A DNA stretch of 64,000 nt from contig CM070874.1 of NCBI GenBank assembly GCA_036365515.1, forward strand, positions 162,391,797-162,455,796. The letters are read 5' to 3'. Below, piece by piece: positions 34,564-45,140 of this stretch. The stretch is from Torymus aiolomorphi. Its lineage: Eukaryota; Arthropoda; Insecta; Hymenoptera; Torymidae. The position numbers and the translations under genes were made by a program. Each line of letters starts with the position of its first letter. Position 1 is the first letter of the stretch. The notes below the pieces were generated by a model, which was not told where the DNA came from, ran no database searches, and saw nothing but the letters and a program-made list of their open reading frames with translations.

Positions 34564-35733
34564 CTACCCAAAAATTAGACTCATCACTTTTAATAGCCTC
34601 TTTAAAGCTTGCAGGACTATCTGCACTACAATAATTAACATATATGCAACCGCTATATACAAAATATCATCAAATCTACTAGGCTTTCTAACATTTCTTT
34701 GAGATCTTCTTAATTCAGGTATTTCTTCTACTTCATTTTCAACATTTTCATTATTATTTACATTTTCATTTAAATTTTCTAAATTGGTTTTACTTCCACT
34801 ACTCACCCCGAGGGTCGAAGTAGGTGAAGGATTTAAGTCATTATTGTTATCATTTCCTTCCTCTATATCATTAAACCCAATGCATTTTATATCTTCTTCT
34901 ATAACATGAACGTGTCTAGCTACAATAACTCTATTCTCTATTAGAACTCTGTAACCTACTACATCATAACCTATCAAAATACCTAAATCCGCTTTTCTAT
35001 CCCATTTCGAATTTCTTTTGCTTTCCGGTACTTTCACAAATACTTTACTTCCGTACAATTTTAAATACTTAGTGTCTGGCTTTTCATTAAAAAATATCTC
35101 ATACGGAGATTTATTTCTTACTAACGTGTTTGCAATAGTCCTATTTTTCAAATATGCTACGGCGCAGATCACCTCCGGCCAGTATCTTTTCTCTACCTTA
35201 GACTCAGCTAACAAACACCTAGCACTATCCATAATTGTCCTATTATACCTTTCAGCTGTACCGTTAAGCTCATGTACATAAGGTGGACATGTTTCTATTT
35301 CAATTACCTTTTGTCTACACAATTTATACATATCTTTATTTAAATATTCAGTTCCATTATCACAATTTAGTTTCTTTATTTTCTTTCCTGTTTTATTTTC
35401 AACTGAATTTATATACTCAACAAAACGATCATAAACTTCATCTTTAGATTAAATTGCATAAATTTTTGTCAATTTACTATAATCGTCGATAAAAGTTATA
35501 AAATATTTTTCTCCTTTATAACCTACTGTATTGTACAATATATCCTTCGCTCTTTTTCTATTATTATCAAAAGGGATGTTGTGCATTTTATTTTCAATAC
35601 ACGTAGCACATTTAAAATAATCTGATTCTATTTCATTTGGCAAACCTTCCAATACATGATTTTTACACATAGTATTCAAATAACTAAAATTAACGTGCCC
35701 CAATGTTCTATGCCACTTTTCTTTTAAAGTCAT
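34564..35733 (-). pseudogene. Integrase (copia-1)
   Basis: Minus-strand frames 35733-35449 and 35331-34564 encode the pre-integrase zinc domain (WHRTLGHVNF, then CATC), the core and the C-terminal region. An in-frame TAA at 35449-35451 separates them. Asp of LNCDNGTEYL lies between the two frames and Glu of NGTAERYNRT is present. The segment holding the first catalytic Asp (HTDLxGP in relatives) is missing: the sequence jumps from RAKDILYN to GYKGEKYF. A long acidic linker leads to RT. Confidence 0.85.
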
Positions 35734-35754
35734 TTTACTGTTATCTTTTCTTAC

Positions 35755-36045
35755 TGTTGGATATTATGAATATTTCGCCTTCTATATGTATGCGATACAA
35801 ACAGCGCGCGACACACGTACGCACACATGTATGTCTCCCCTCCCTAGTGCATCCGAGAGTCAGTAGGAATGCCGAGCGGCAGCAAGCGACGCGCTGCTCT
35901 CTCTCTCTCTAGTCTCGTACGCCCATGATGTAACATCTCGCACATGGCGCAGGGAAGCGTCGATTATCATAGTCATTAACAATAAACTAGTCTTTCTTTA
36001 AGTATTACTGAAGAGTTCTAATTAACCTCACCGCGACCTCCAACA
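35755..36045 (+). repeat. 5' LTR of copia-2
   Basis: 291 bp with TGTTGGATATT at the start and CGACCTCCAACA at the end. It differs from the 3' LTR at few sites, including a CT-repeat length change. Confidence 0.95.
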
Positions 36046-36060
36046 TGGTAGCAGAGCGTG
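36046..36060 (+). promoter_or_regulatory. Primer-binding site of copia-2
   Basis: TGGTAGCAGAG directly follows the LTR and is complementary to the 3' end of eukaryotic initiator-methionine tRNA (…CUCUGCUACCA). Confidence 0.8.
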
Positions 36061-36063
36061 GTT

Positions 36064-36115
36064 GGTAAGTCAAAAGAAAAGACTCTGACCCAATACAAGC
36101 CTCGGCGAGTATTGG
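36064..36115 (+). promoter_or_regulatory. Leader with splice-donor-like site and shared motif
   Basis: GGTAAGT at 36064-36070 fits a 5' splice site. About ten bases later begins a stretch of roughly 38 bases (36077-36114, core GACTCTGACCCAATACAAGC) found almost unchanged in the copia-1 leader at 42513-42550 on the minus strand. It may act in packaging, dimerisation or translation. Confidence 0.55.
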
Positions 36116-36369
36116 AGCAGCCTTGCCGTAGGAAGAGAAAAAGCACGCGGCTCGCGAAAAGTTTAATTGTGAAAAATATTGAAGGAAAAGTGCAAAAGTA
36201 AGAAAAATACAAGTGTGAATAAATAACAGAATATGTCTATAAGTGATAGAAGAAAGAATTTTGAAAAATTTATGAATAATTCAAGCCGATGCTAGATTTC
36301 TTGTGTGAAACACGCGACACGGTGCAAGAATAGAGCACGTGGCAGAATTTGAGGTTATACACGTGGTAA

Positions 36370-37622
36370 ATGGACACTAAAGGACAAGTGAAAACCAAAG
36401 AAGAAGTAATACTAGAAGACATTGAATACGAAAGCAAAGAAATAATTAAGAAAAAGATTGCCGAAAAACGTTTTGTGAAAATAGTGCAGAAAATAATTAC
36501 GCTAAACAAAGTAATAAAAGTGTATGAAGATATTAAGTTAAAAAAAGTCGAGATGGCTAAGCAAGCAAAATTCGAAGATATAGTAATTCCCATTTTTGAT
36601 GGTGCAAACTATGCAAGCTGGAAATTTCGTTTAATGACTCTATTACAGTATAAAGAGTGCAAAGAGCAAGCTGAAAGAGAGCGGGCTGAGACAGATAAAG
36701 CAGATGAATGGAAGAAAAAGGATTTAAAAGCAAGAAATATATTAATAAGCACTATTTCAGACAAGCAATTAGAATATGTTTGTGAATGCGATACAGCTTA
36801 CAAAATGATGGAAAAATTCAAGAGCATGTACTCTACTAAATCTACAGCGCTGCAAATAATATGCAGAGGTCAACTAGAAGATATTAAACTAAAAAATTAT
36901 GAGAAAGTTGAAGAATTTTTTGTAGACTTCGAACAAGCGTGCAACAAATTTAAAGCAACTGGAGGCACACTACGAGAAAAAGAAAAATGCGGTATCTAAT
37001 TAGAGCACTACCAGCAAGCTACAGCTTTATTGGGAGTCTCATTGATCTCGTCCCAGAAGCTCAACAAACGGTAGACTATGTTAAGTCTAAAATTCAAGAA
37101 AAAAATTTGACAGTGCCTGATGACGAGAAAAGGAAAAATGTAAGCACATTCAACGTCAAGACAAAGGGACAGTATTATAACTGTGGCCGGGGAGGTCATT
37201 TAAAGAAGGACTGTTGGAGACCACCACAGACCAGCCAGAGCAGAGGAGCATTCCAAAACAGAGGAGCATCCCAGAGCAGAGGTCGAGGCCAACGAGGATC
37301 CCAGAGAGGATATCAACCAGGCAGTTCCCGAGGACGCGGTCATGGCAGAGGAGCAGCTCAGCAGAGGCAAGAATACTCCAGTCAACCCAGCGAAGGCTCA
37401 TCAGCTGAGACCTGGATGATCAAAGTTAATCACGATGAAGTGAAAAGTGAAATTGTGAGTGATGTGTTATACAGCAAAGTAGAATCTAATTTTTATCTTT
37501 ACCCCAATCCAAGCTTCGGCGAAGGTTGTGGTAATATAAGTAGAAAAATGAATGTTTGTAATTATAATTCAACGAAATCAGTTGTAATTATAATTCAACG
37601 AAATCAGTTGGTTGTTAGATAG
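36370..37622 (+). pseudogene. gag (copia-2)
   Basis: Two frames (36370-36999 and 36987-37622) encode Gag, which builds the particle. The conserved VPIFDGANYASWKFR-like start of the copia gag domain is preceded by an alternative ATG at 36553, equivalent to the likely copia-1 start. A frameshift near 36990 divides the gene. A single zinc knuckle reads YYNCGRGGHLKKDC, where the first Cys of CX2CX4HX4C is Tyr (TAT at 37173-37175). A Gln/Arg/Gly/Ser-rich tail follows. The 16-base repeat near 37560-37605 is a small duplication just before protease. Confidence 0.85.
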
Positions 37623-38587
37623 CGGATGCACTGATCATGTTGTGAATGATGAGAGAATGTATGAAAAATTTATTGTATTAAAAAATCCTATTGAAGTAAA
37701 ATTGCCAGATGGCCAAAATTTAAAGGCCACAAAAGTAGGCAATATAAAAACATATTTCAAAAATTATCATAATGAAAAATTAATTGATTTAAAAAACGTT
37801 TATTTTGTAAAAGGAAATAATAAAAATCTATTAAGCGTTGCAAAAATTACAAGAAATAATACTATTGTTTATAAAAATGATAATGCAAAGATTTATAACA
37901 AAAATAAAGAATTAGTTGCGGGAGCAAACAAAATAAATGATTTGTATGTTATGAAAAGTTACATATATAAGGATCTTGAAAATGATGTATATGTAAACGC
38001 TGTAAAATTAACTGAAAAAGAAAAGTGGCATAGAGCATTAGGCCATGTCAACTTTCAATATCTAAACAAATTAGTAAAAGATAAATTGGTAGATGGTTTA
38101 CTAGATAAATTAGAAAATAATGAAATGCGCAAATTGTATCCAAAGTAAAATGGCTAATGTACCGTTTAAAAATGAGAGAAGTAAAACTTCAGAAATTTTA
38201 GAGTTAATTCATACTGGTCTAAATGGTCCACACAAAACAACAGATTCCGATGGAGAAAAATTTGTTCTAAATTTTATTGATGATTACAGTAAATGTAGTA
38301 GAGTCTATTGTATTAAAAGCAAATCAGACACTGCAAGTTGTTTTAAAGAATATGTAAATTTAGTTAAAAGCAAATTTAATAAAAGAGTTAAAAAATTAAA
38401 TTGCGATAATGGGAAAGAGTACTTGAATAAGAAAATTTATCAGTTTATCAATGAGAAAGGAATTGAATTATTACCTTGCCCACCCTACGTCCATCAATTA
38501 AATGGACTAGCAGAAAGATTTAACAGATCAGCTATGGATATAGGCAGATGTCTGTTAAGAGAGGCCAAAATACCATTAAGATATTGA
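37612..38587 (+). pseudogene. Protease and integrase N-terminal half (copia-2)
   Basis: The protease active site LDSGCTDHVV begins at 37615. The HHCC pre-integrase domain follows (WHRALGHVNF, then CANC) with a frameshift near 38130. The integrase core is at 38200-38560: the first catalytic Asp is replaced by Gly (GGT at 38216-38218, HTGLNGP), the second is present (NCDNGKEY) and the Glu is present (LAERFNRS). A TGA at 38585-38587 sits where relatives have Trp (RYW), a probable G-to-A change. Confidence 0.87.
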
Positions 38588-38593
38588 CCAGAA

Positions 38594-40183
38594 ATGGTTA
38601 AAACAGTCTCTTACTTGAAAAACCGTAAGATAGCCAACTCAAATGAAAATAAAACTCCTTTTGAAATATTTTTTGGACATAAACCTAATGTAATAAACTT
38701 AAAAATATACGGCAGTAAAGTCTTCGCTAGAAAACCAGAAGCTTTGAGAAAAGGAAAATGGAATGATAAAGCTCAATTAGGTATATTAGTAGGATATAAG
38801 CACAATGGTTATAGAGTCTTGTTAAATAATAAAGTAATAAATGCCAGACATGTACAAATGGTCGAAGATGGCACTGAGATAATCTGTTTGGAAAAAGTTA
38901 ACGATGAAAATATTATCGAATTAAATTTAGACGAATCAAATGATTCAAGTAGTGAAACAAGTAATAAGACTGAAAATGATTTTGACAATGAAAATTTAAT
39001 TCATAATAACGATGAAATCGAAAATATTGAAAATGAGAATGAGAACTTCGATAATGCTTTCAATCGTCCAAATGAAACTTTAAATGTTAAAAGAACATCA
39101 AACAGAAAGAAAAGTCCGGTACAAAGATACGGAAACCCTGTAGCACATTATATTTATATACATTATGTAAATGCAAATGTACCGAATACATTTGAGGAGG
39201 CGTTAAACTCCAGCGAATCTAAAGAATGGCAAAAAGCTATGAACTCAGAAATTGCATGCCTAAAGAAAAACAATACATGGGTTGTAGTTGAGAAACCTCA
39301 AAATAAAAGGATTATTGATGTAAAGTGGGTCTATAAAAGGAAAAGCGATGACTCTCTTAAGGCTAGGTTAGTTGTTAGAGGCTTCCAACAAAGAGAATAC
39401 CAAGAAAATGTTTATTCGCCAGTAGGAAAAATGGAAACATTAAAAATTTTGTTAAGTCATTGTTGCGTAAATAATCTGTTTATAGAACAAATGAATGTAG
39501 AAGCAGCGTTTCTTAACGGAAAAGTAAAATCAGAAGTTTATATTCATGAACCACAAGGTTATGAAACCGGCAAAAATAAAGTTTGCAAATTATTAAAAGC
39601 ACTATACGGATTGAGAGAAAGCCCAAAGGCTTGATATGAGACATTTGATAAATGCGTGAGTAAACACGGGTTTATAAGAAGCAATTATGATTACTGTTTA
39701 TATGTAAACAACACAGACGATGATACTATATACATTTTAGTATTTGTAGATGATCTCTTAATATGCTGTAAAAGTAAGGATAAAATTAATGAAGTTAAAT
39801 CTGCTTTAATGAAAAGATTTGTAATGAAAGATCTAGGAAAAATTAAATCATATATAGGAGTCGACATTGATTATAATAACAAGAAAGGTATAATGACTTT
39901 AAGTCAACAGAAATATATAGAATCATTGGCTGTGAAGTACAACTTAGAAAACGCGAAACTGTATGATACTCCGATGGAGACAAATTTAAAACTTGAACAG
40001 GCTAACAAAACCGATGAACCAATAAAATATCGAAATTTAATAGGTGAATTATTATATATTAGTACAGGTACAAGACCTGACATAACTTACAGCGTGAACT
40101 ACTTAAGTAGATTTCAAAGTTGTTACGATTCAACACATTTTAAATACGCGATGCGAATATTTTATACAAAGCGAAACATTTAA
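38594..40183 (+). pseudogene. Integrase C-terminus and reverse transcriptase (copia-2)
   Basis: The frame 38594-39634 covers the integrase C-terminal region (KIYGSKVFARKP), an Asn/Glu-rich linker and the first half of RVT_2. The first RT Asp is replaced by Asn (AAT at 39494-39496, QMNVEAAFLNG). A TGA at 39632-39634 replaces a conserved Trp. The frame then continues 39656-40183 with FVDDLLICC intact, and ends after a frameshift near 40165. Confidence 0.88.
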
Positions 40184-40185
40184 AA

Positions 40186-40683
40186 TTGACTTATTGTTGT
40201 AATTCAAATAAGGGTAAACTTGATTGTATGGTCGATTCAGACTTTGCAGTAGATAACATTGACAGAAAGTCAACCACCGGATTTGTTATTAGAATGTTTG
40301 GAAATATAATCTATTGGAGAACGCACAAACAAAAAACTGTAACAAAAAATTCAACATTTGCCGAATACATTGCATTGTCTGAAGCGACAACAGAAATATT
40401 ATTTGTAATTAATCTCTTAAAAGACGCCTTTAATACGACATTTGAAAATCCTGTTAAAATATACAAGGATAACTCAGGCGCAGTAGCAATTGGAAAATTC
40501 GGTAACCTAACAAAAAATTCTAAGCACATTAAAGTGCAACGTCATTATGTAAATGAGAATTACGAAAAAGGTGTTATCGATATTGTAAAGATAGAAACTG
40601 AAAATAATCTAGCGGACATATTCACCAAGAGTCTATGTAAGGAAAAATTTATTAAAAATAGAAACGCGCTAAAGTTAATATAA
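40186..40683 (+). pseudogene. RNase H (copia-2)
   Basis: In a shifted frame the RNase H domain shows VDSDFAVD, KSTTGFV, STFAEYIALSE, YKDNSGA and the conserved HYVNENYEKG block, ending at a natural TAA (40681-40683) just before the polypurine tract. Residues corresponding to the catalytic acids are present. This would degrade RNA in RNA-DNA hybrids during reverse transcription. Confidence 0.85.
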
Positions 40684-40710
40684 AATATTGTGTATAAAAG
40701 TCGAAAATTC

Positions 40711-40719
40711 AAGGAGGCG
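40711..40719 (+). promoter_or_regulatory. Polypurine tract of copia-2
   Basis: AAGGAGGCG abuts the 3' LTR, identical to the tract of copia-1. Confidence 0.85.
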
Positions 40720-41012
40720 TGTTGGATATTATGAATATTTCGCCTTCTATATGTATGCGATACAGACAGCGCGCGACACACGTACGCACACATGTATGTC
40801 TCCCCTCCCTAGTGCGTCCGTGAGTCAGTAGGAATGCCGAGCGGCAGCAAGCGACGCGCTGCTCTCTCTCTCTCTCTAGTCTCGTACGCCCATGATGTAA
40901 CATCTCGCACATGGCGCAGGGAAGCGCCGCTTATCATAGTCATTAACAATAAACTAGTCTTTCTTTAAGTATTACTAAACAGTTCTAATTAACCTCACCA
41001 CGACCTCCAACA
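40720..41012 (+). repeat. 3' LTR of copia-2
   Basis: 293 bp, nearly identical to 35755-36045. It is followed by the CTTAC duplication. Confidence 0.95.
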
Positions 41013-41017
41013 CTTAC

Positions 41018-42515
41018 TATATTAGACTCTATATTATTTCCTAAACAACTTGTCATTTTATAAATTCTACCAATTTTCCATGCTATCGCAATCAATTTGT
41101 TATCTCTATTGTATATTTTTGAACTATCTCCGATAGATATTACTTTATAATTATCAGTTACTTTACCAAAACTTATTAAGTTTTTATCCATATCATTCAC
41201 GTAAAATATATTTTTTAATTCAATTTCTATCTCTTCGTTAAATGTTTCGAATTTACTAATTACATGACCAACTTCAGTCGCTTTCAAAATTCTACCGTCA
41301 CCTACTTTAACATTTATTGGCTCTTTTAATACAATTGAATCATAATAATACTCGTCATTATTAATAACGTGGTCAGTATAGCCACTGTCCAAAATCCACT
41401 CTATTTTACCATCATTAAAATTACCGTATACTGTATTCGCAGACTTAACCTCTACTGACGTGTTGAATGCTTCCCTTTTCTCTTCGCTCTGATGACCTGC
41501 GCTGTTGTCATCACTGTCTCGCGGACCTCGGCCGCGTTGTCGGTAGCCGCTCCTTCCACGCCGGTTGGAACTCGTTCCTCGCTGCTGCGTGTTGTAGCCT
41601 CTATCGTTGCCCCCTCCTCTCTGTGGCGCACGGCTTCCTCTGCCGCCTCCTTGCTGCGGCGTCCCTTGATTCCAAGAATTGTTTTTCTTCGTTGAGCAAT
41701 CGTACTGCATGTGTCCTACACCATCACATACATAAAATGTCCTTTTATCCTCTCTTCGTTTCTCAAACGTAAACGCGTTTGATCTAGAATTTTCACTTTC
41801 ACCATGTTTCTTTTTAAACTCAAATTCCAATTTTGATTTCACAAATTCCACTGTTTTGTCCTTTTCAGCTAATGCTAATGTGTGACATACTTTCTGGTAA
41901 CGTTAACAAGAAGTAATTCAACTTATCTTCTTTTGTCACATTTTCCCCAGCATTTTTCAATTCGTTCACTAATTTTTCAAAGTTATTATATAAGTCTGTT
42001 GGGTTTTCACTTTCTTCCATTTTCAAATGAAGTAGTCCTCTTTTACATAATAATTTCACAGCACTACTTTTGACTAAGTAATTTTCATCCAACTTAGCAA
42101 CCATTTTCTTTGCAGTTTCTTCTGAAATAATTAATTCTAGCTGTGTATTTGTCATACTGTTCACTATATAATTTTTGGCTTTTATTTCTTTCTTTTTCCA
42201 TTCGATTTCTGTTATCGATGCCGGTCTTTCATCATTTTCGATAACTTCATTGCACTCTTTAAATTCCAAGAACAACTTCAACTTGTACTTCCATTTGTCG
42301 TAATGTGTCCCATCAAATACTTGTAACGTAAATCCTTTGTTTTTCGATGCCATCTCGCTTTCAACAGGAACTTCCTTTTTTTCTTCTTTAATTTCTGTAT
42401 CAAAAAACTCTTCGTCACTTTCACTTTTTATTTCGGCCAACTTATCTTCGTTGTCGCCAATGCGTTTTCCTTTGTTCTCTAACTCTTTTTCTCTTCTTGT
42501 AGCAAGCTGCCACAA
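41018..42515 (-). pseudogene. gag and protease (copia-1)
   Basis: Minus-strand frames 42515-41865 and 41851-40985 (only to 41018 belongs to copia-1). The likely start is ATG 42351-42353, which gives MASKNKGF ahead of the copia gag domain (VFDGTHYDKWKY). A frameshift near 41875 breaks the gene. The zinc knuckle reads FYVCDGVGHMQYDC with the first Cys replaced by Phe. A Gly/Arg/Gln-rich stretch follows, then the protease motif WILDSGYTDHV in which the usual Cys is Tyr. The frame is cut by copia-2 at 41017. Confidence 0.87.
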
Positions 42516-42563
42516 TATTCGCCGAGGCTTGTATTGGGTCAGAGTCTTTTTTTAACACTTACC
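42513..42563 (-). promoter_or_regulatory. Leader of copia-1 with splice-donor-like site
   Basis: On the minus strand GGTAAGT (42557-42563) is followed by the same 38-base motif as in copia-2 (42513-42550). The element families are otherwise clearly diverged in LTR and protein. Confidence 0.55.
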
Positions 42564-42567
42564 TAAA

Positions 42568-42585
42568 CCAGGCACTCCGCTACCA
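42568..42585 (-). promoter_or_regulatory. Primer-binding site of copia-1
   Basis: Minus strand TGGTAGCGGAGTGCC abuts the 5' LTR. The first seven bases match initiator-Met tRNA and the remainder less well. Confidence 0.65.
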
Positions 42586-42834
42586 TGTTAAATATGGTGA
42601 AGAAGGTGTGGGACACAGGATCTCAAATAAGTGACGCCGGCTAACGTGAACAATAACTTTATTAGTTCTCCCGACTTCTGTTCTACAACCGCTCTCTGCG
42701 GAGGATGACTTACGAGTGAGCTCCCGCTTCGGCCGCTCGCTCTTCCTACACTCGCAACGCTCTTACTCGCGTGATGGCGCTGCGCATACATTCTCTATCT
42801 CGCACGCTGATATAAATGTACTCATATTCTAACA
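42586..42834 (-). repeat. 5' LTR of copia-1
   Basis: 249 bp, nearly identical to 32823-33071. It is followed by the AGCTT duplication. Confidence 0.95.
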
Positions 42835-43140
42835 AGCTTGACTTGAAAGAGATTCAGAGAGTGAGAGAGAGAGAGAGAGAGTGGCAGAAAGTGGGAGAGT
42901 AAGAGACAGATTTATTATATATTATGATTTCTCAAAATACAAAAACAAAGATACTTGTCTTATCGTATATTTTCGTAGAAAGTTATACTCTAAATTCATA
43001 AAAATAGAAAATCTAAGGATTTTTTCTATTAAAAGACATTCTGTTTTTAGAGAATATATTGATTGATCAAAAATAATATTGAAGCTCTTATAAAAGTTTT
43101 TTTAGAGAGCTTGACTTGAGAGAGATTGAGAGAGAGAGAG
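42835..43140 (+). repeat. GA-linked repeat unit (about 273 bp) right of copia-1
   Basis: From AGCTTGACTTG at 42835 to the same phrase at 43108 is one unit of 273 bp. It begins with a GA-rich tract (42848-42900) and carries ATACTTGTCTTATCGTATATTTTCG-type sequence. It is related to 32621-32817. Confidence 0.65.
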
Positions 43141-43711
43141 ATTTCTCCTAACGCTCTTTTCATCATTATTTATTTCAATTAAATTCTCATTTGCCCGTAA
43201 AAATCCACAATCAACATAAGATTCTTTAGTATCATTTTCACTTTGTTTTTCATGTACTTCATGCGTTTTATTCTTTTTATATGAAATATTGTCAAATGGA
43301 ATTATTTGGCCATTAAATTCCAAGTAATTCTCTTAATAATTCATTAGCGCGATATTTTCTGTAAAAAATTCAATGCCTAATATACCCGATTCAATAATCG
43401 GAAAATCGTCCACTACTAAATGAAAATCAACTTTGTAATTATTAAAATCAACTCGACTCTACTTCAAGTTTTTATGGCCTGAGTAGTTATTCCCTTCAAG
43501 AATAACATAAAAATAAGCGGTCTGTTAAATTCTCCGATGTCAATTTTTATATAGCGGATTGCTCTCCCCAACCGAAAAGTGCGGCTATCACTTTCCATTT
43601 AGCTGGACTCATAATTTCTGCTCTTTATGATCTGTCAGCTTTTCGCCTCGGTAAGGGAAATCGGGATCGTGTTGATCTTGTGACAAACGCCAGGTCTCTG
43701 TCAAGCACGTG

Positions 43712-43712
<1 letters not shown>
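43141..43712. other. Non-coding, no gene seen
   Basis: A 73-codon minus-strand open frame (43102-43323) is Lys/Asn/Glu-rich without motif and is partly built from a GA tract. Not called. Confidence 0.5.

Positions 43713-43786
<74 letters not shown>
43713..43786. repeat. (CT)n microsatellite
   Basis: About 73 bp of pure CT. Confidence 0.97.
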
Positions 43787-43788
<2 letters not shown>

Positions 43789-44443
43789 CTTCGGCTTCCT
43801 CTCTCGCTGTCTCGCTATTTCCCTTGGCTCTAGAAGGTCCGTGAGATCATGGTATTTGACTAGCTCCTTCTCTTCTCTCGCTAGCTTCTAATCGATCGCG
43901 TATTTTGATTGTTAGATCCCATTTAATTGTACTTTATTTTCAGAATGAATTGTTGCATCTATATATTGTCTTACTGGCATAAACTTTGGAATAATAGAAT
44001 TTACTATTATATCATGCAATGAAAATCTAGATTACTTCTAGTATGAAGTTGTATAAATAAATAAATCTATGCAACAAAAAATATTATTTTAGATTGTTAA
44101 ATCCCATCTATTTTCTTTGATTACAAAACAAGTCTAAACTTAATAATTTCGTTTAAACAATCATAAATTTCGAACTGTTGTAATCGTCTTACATTATTGA
44201 CTGACGTTAATTGCAGATTAAGCGTTACAAAACAATACATTGTGAAACGATTTGTATTTTATAAAGTAATTATACGCAACTAATAGTTAAAATAAAATCA
44301 ATAAAATTGATTCATCAAATGGCCGATGAAATCAAAAATACCTAGAATATATCCATATTAGTCAAAATATCAATTCCAAAAAGGATTGCAAGACCATGTC
44401 AATAAGAAAAATGGCTGTACGGTTAAGGATGTACTGGCTATAA
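43787..44443. other. Non-coding, no gene seen
   Basis: AT-rich after 43920. No signal recognised. Confidence 0.5.
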
Positions 44444-45140
44444 GGTCCCTGCCAAAAGTTTGTGAATTTTATAAACTGCAATAATTAATTGTATGCGATA
44501 ATTGACCAAATTTAAGTTCTTGTGGGTGATTCAGGAGTATAATATGAATATAATAAGCTTTGAAAATTGAAAATCGAATAGAAATTAACAAAGTTCTGCT
44601 ATTTTTTATAGTTACAGAAACCAACTCATTAAGTAAATTTTTAATACTGAAAACGACAAAGTGGTAAACTTTAATTTTCATTCGATTTTTAATTTCTAAA
44701 GCTTATAATATTTCTGTCATGATTTGTAATCGATCGCGAGCATTGAAAATTTTCTATTTATCCTACATAATTTGTTACTGTTGTTTTAATATTAGTCACT
44801 TAACTTTTGGCAGGGACTGTACGAGAAATAAACTGCAATAACAAATTATGTAGGATAAATAGTCGATTTTCAATGCTCGCAATCGATTACAAATCGCGAT
44901 AGGAATATTATAAGCTTTAGAAATTAATAATCGAATGAAAATTAAAAGTTTAGCACTTTGTCGTTGTCAGTATTAAAAATTTACTGAATGACTCGGTTTT
45001 TGTAACTATAAAAAATAGCAGAACTTTACCGATTTTTATTCGATTTTCAATTTCCAAAGCTTATTATATTCGTATTATACTCCTGAATCACCTATAAGAA
45101 CTTGAATTCATATTTGCTTTATTTTGCAGTCTACTCCCAA
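44444..45140. mobile_element. Tc1-like fold-back MITE
   Basis: Two inverted arms (about 44485-44770 and 44830-45110) meet around a loop holding a Tc1-type terminus: GTCCCTGCCAAAAGTT occurs at 44447 and its complement AACTTTTGGCAGGGAC at about 44804-44819. Tc1-class inverted repeats commonly contain a CCAAAAGT block. The structure looks like two copies of one miniature element joined head to head, the second lacking its outer terminus. Confidence 0.7.

Larger units (their letters stand above)
35750..41017 (+). mobile_element. copia-2: plus-strand Ty1/copia retrotransposon nested in copia-1
   Basis: LTRs at 35755-36045 (291 bp) and 40720-41012 (293 bp), with TGTTGG...CCAACA ends, are flanked by the 5-bp duplication CTTAC (35750-35754 and 41013-41017). 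Internal order: tRNA-iMet-type primer-binding site, leader, gag, protease, integrase, RT, RNase H, polypurine tract. It has landed in the protease-integrase part of copia-1 in the opposite orientation. LTRs are nearly identical, so the insertion is recent, yet the frame carries premature stops and frameshifts. Confidence 0.96.
32818..42839 (-). mobile_element. copia-1: minus-strand Ty1/copia retrotransposon, interrupted
   Basis: Two 249-bp LTRs (32823-33071 and 42586-42834) with TGTTA...TAACA ends are flanked by the 5-bp duplication AGCTT (32818-32822 and 42835-42839). On the minus strand the order is 5' LTR, primer-binding site, gag, protease, integrase, reverse transcriptase, RNase H, polypurine tract, 3' LTR, the copia order (integrase before RT). 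A second copia element sits inside at 35755-41012. Without it copia-1 would be about 4.75 kb. The coding region has several frameshifts, at least one nonsense codon and a deletion in integrase. Confidence 0.95.
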
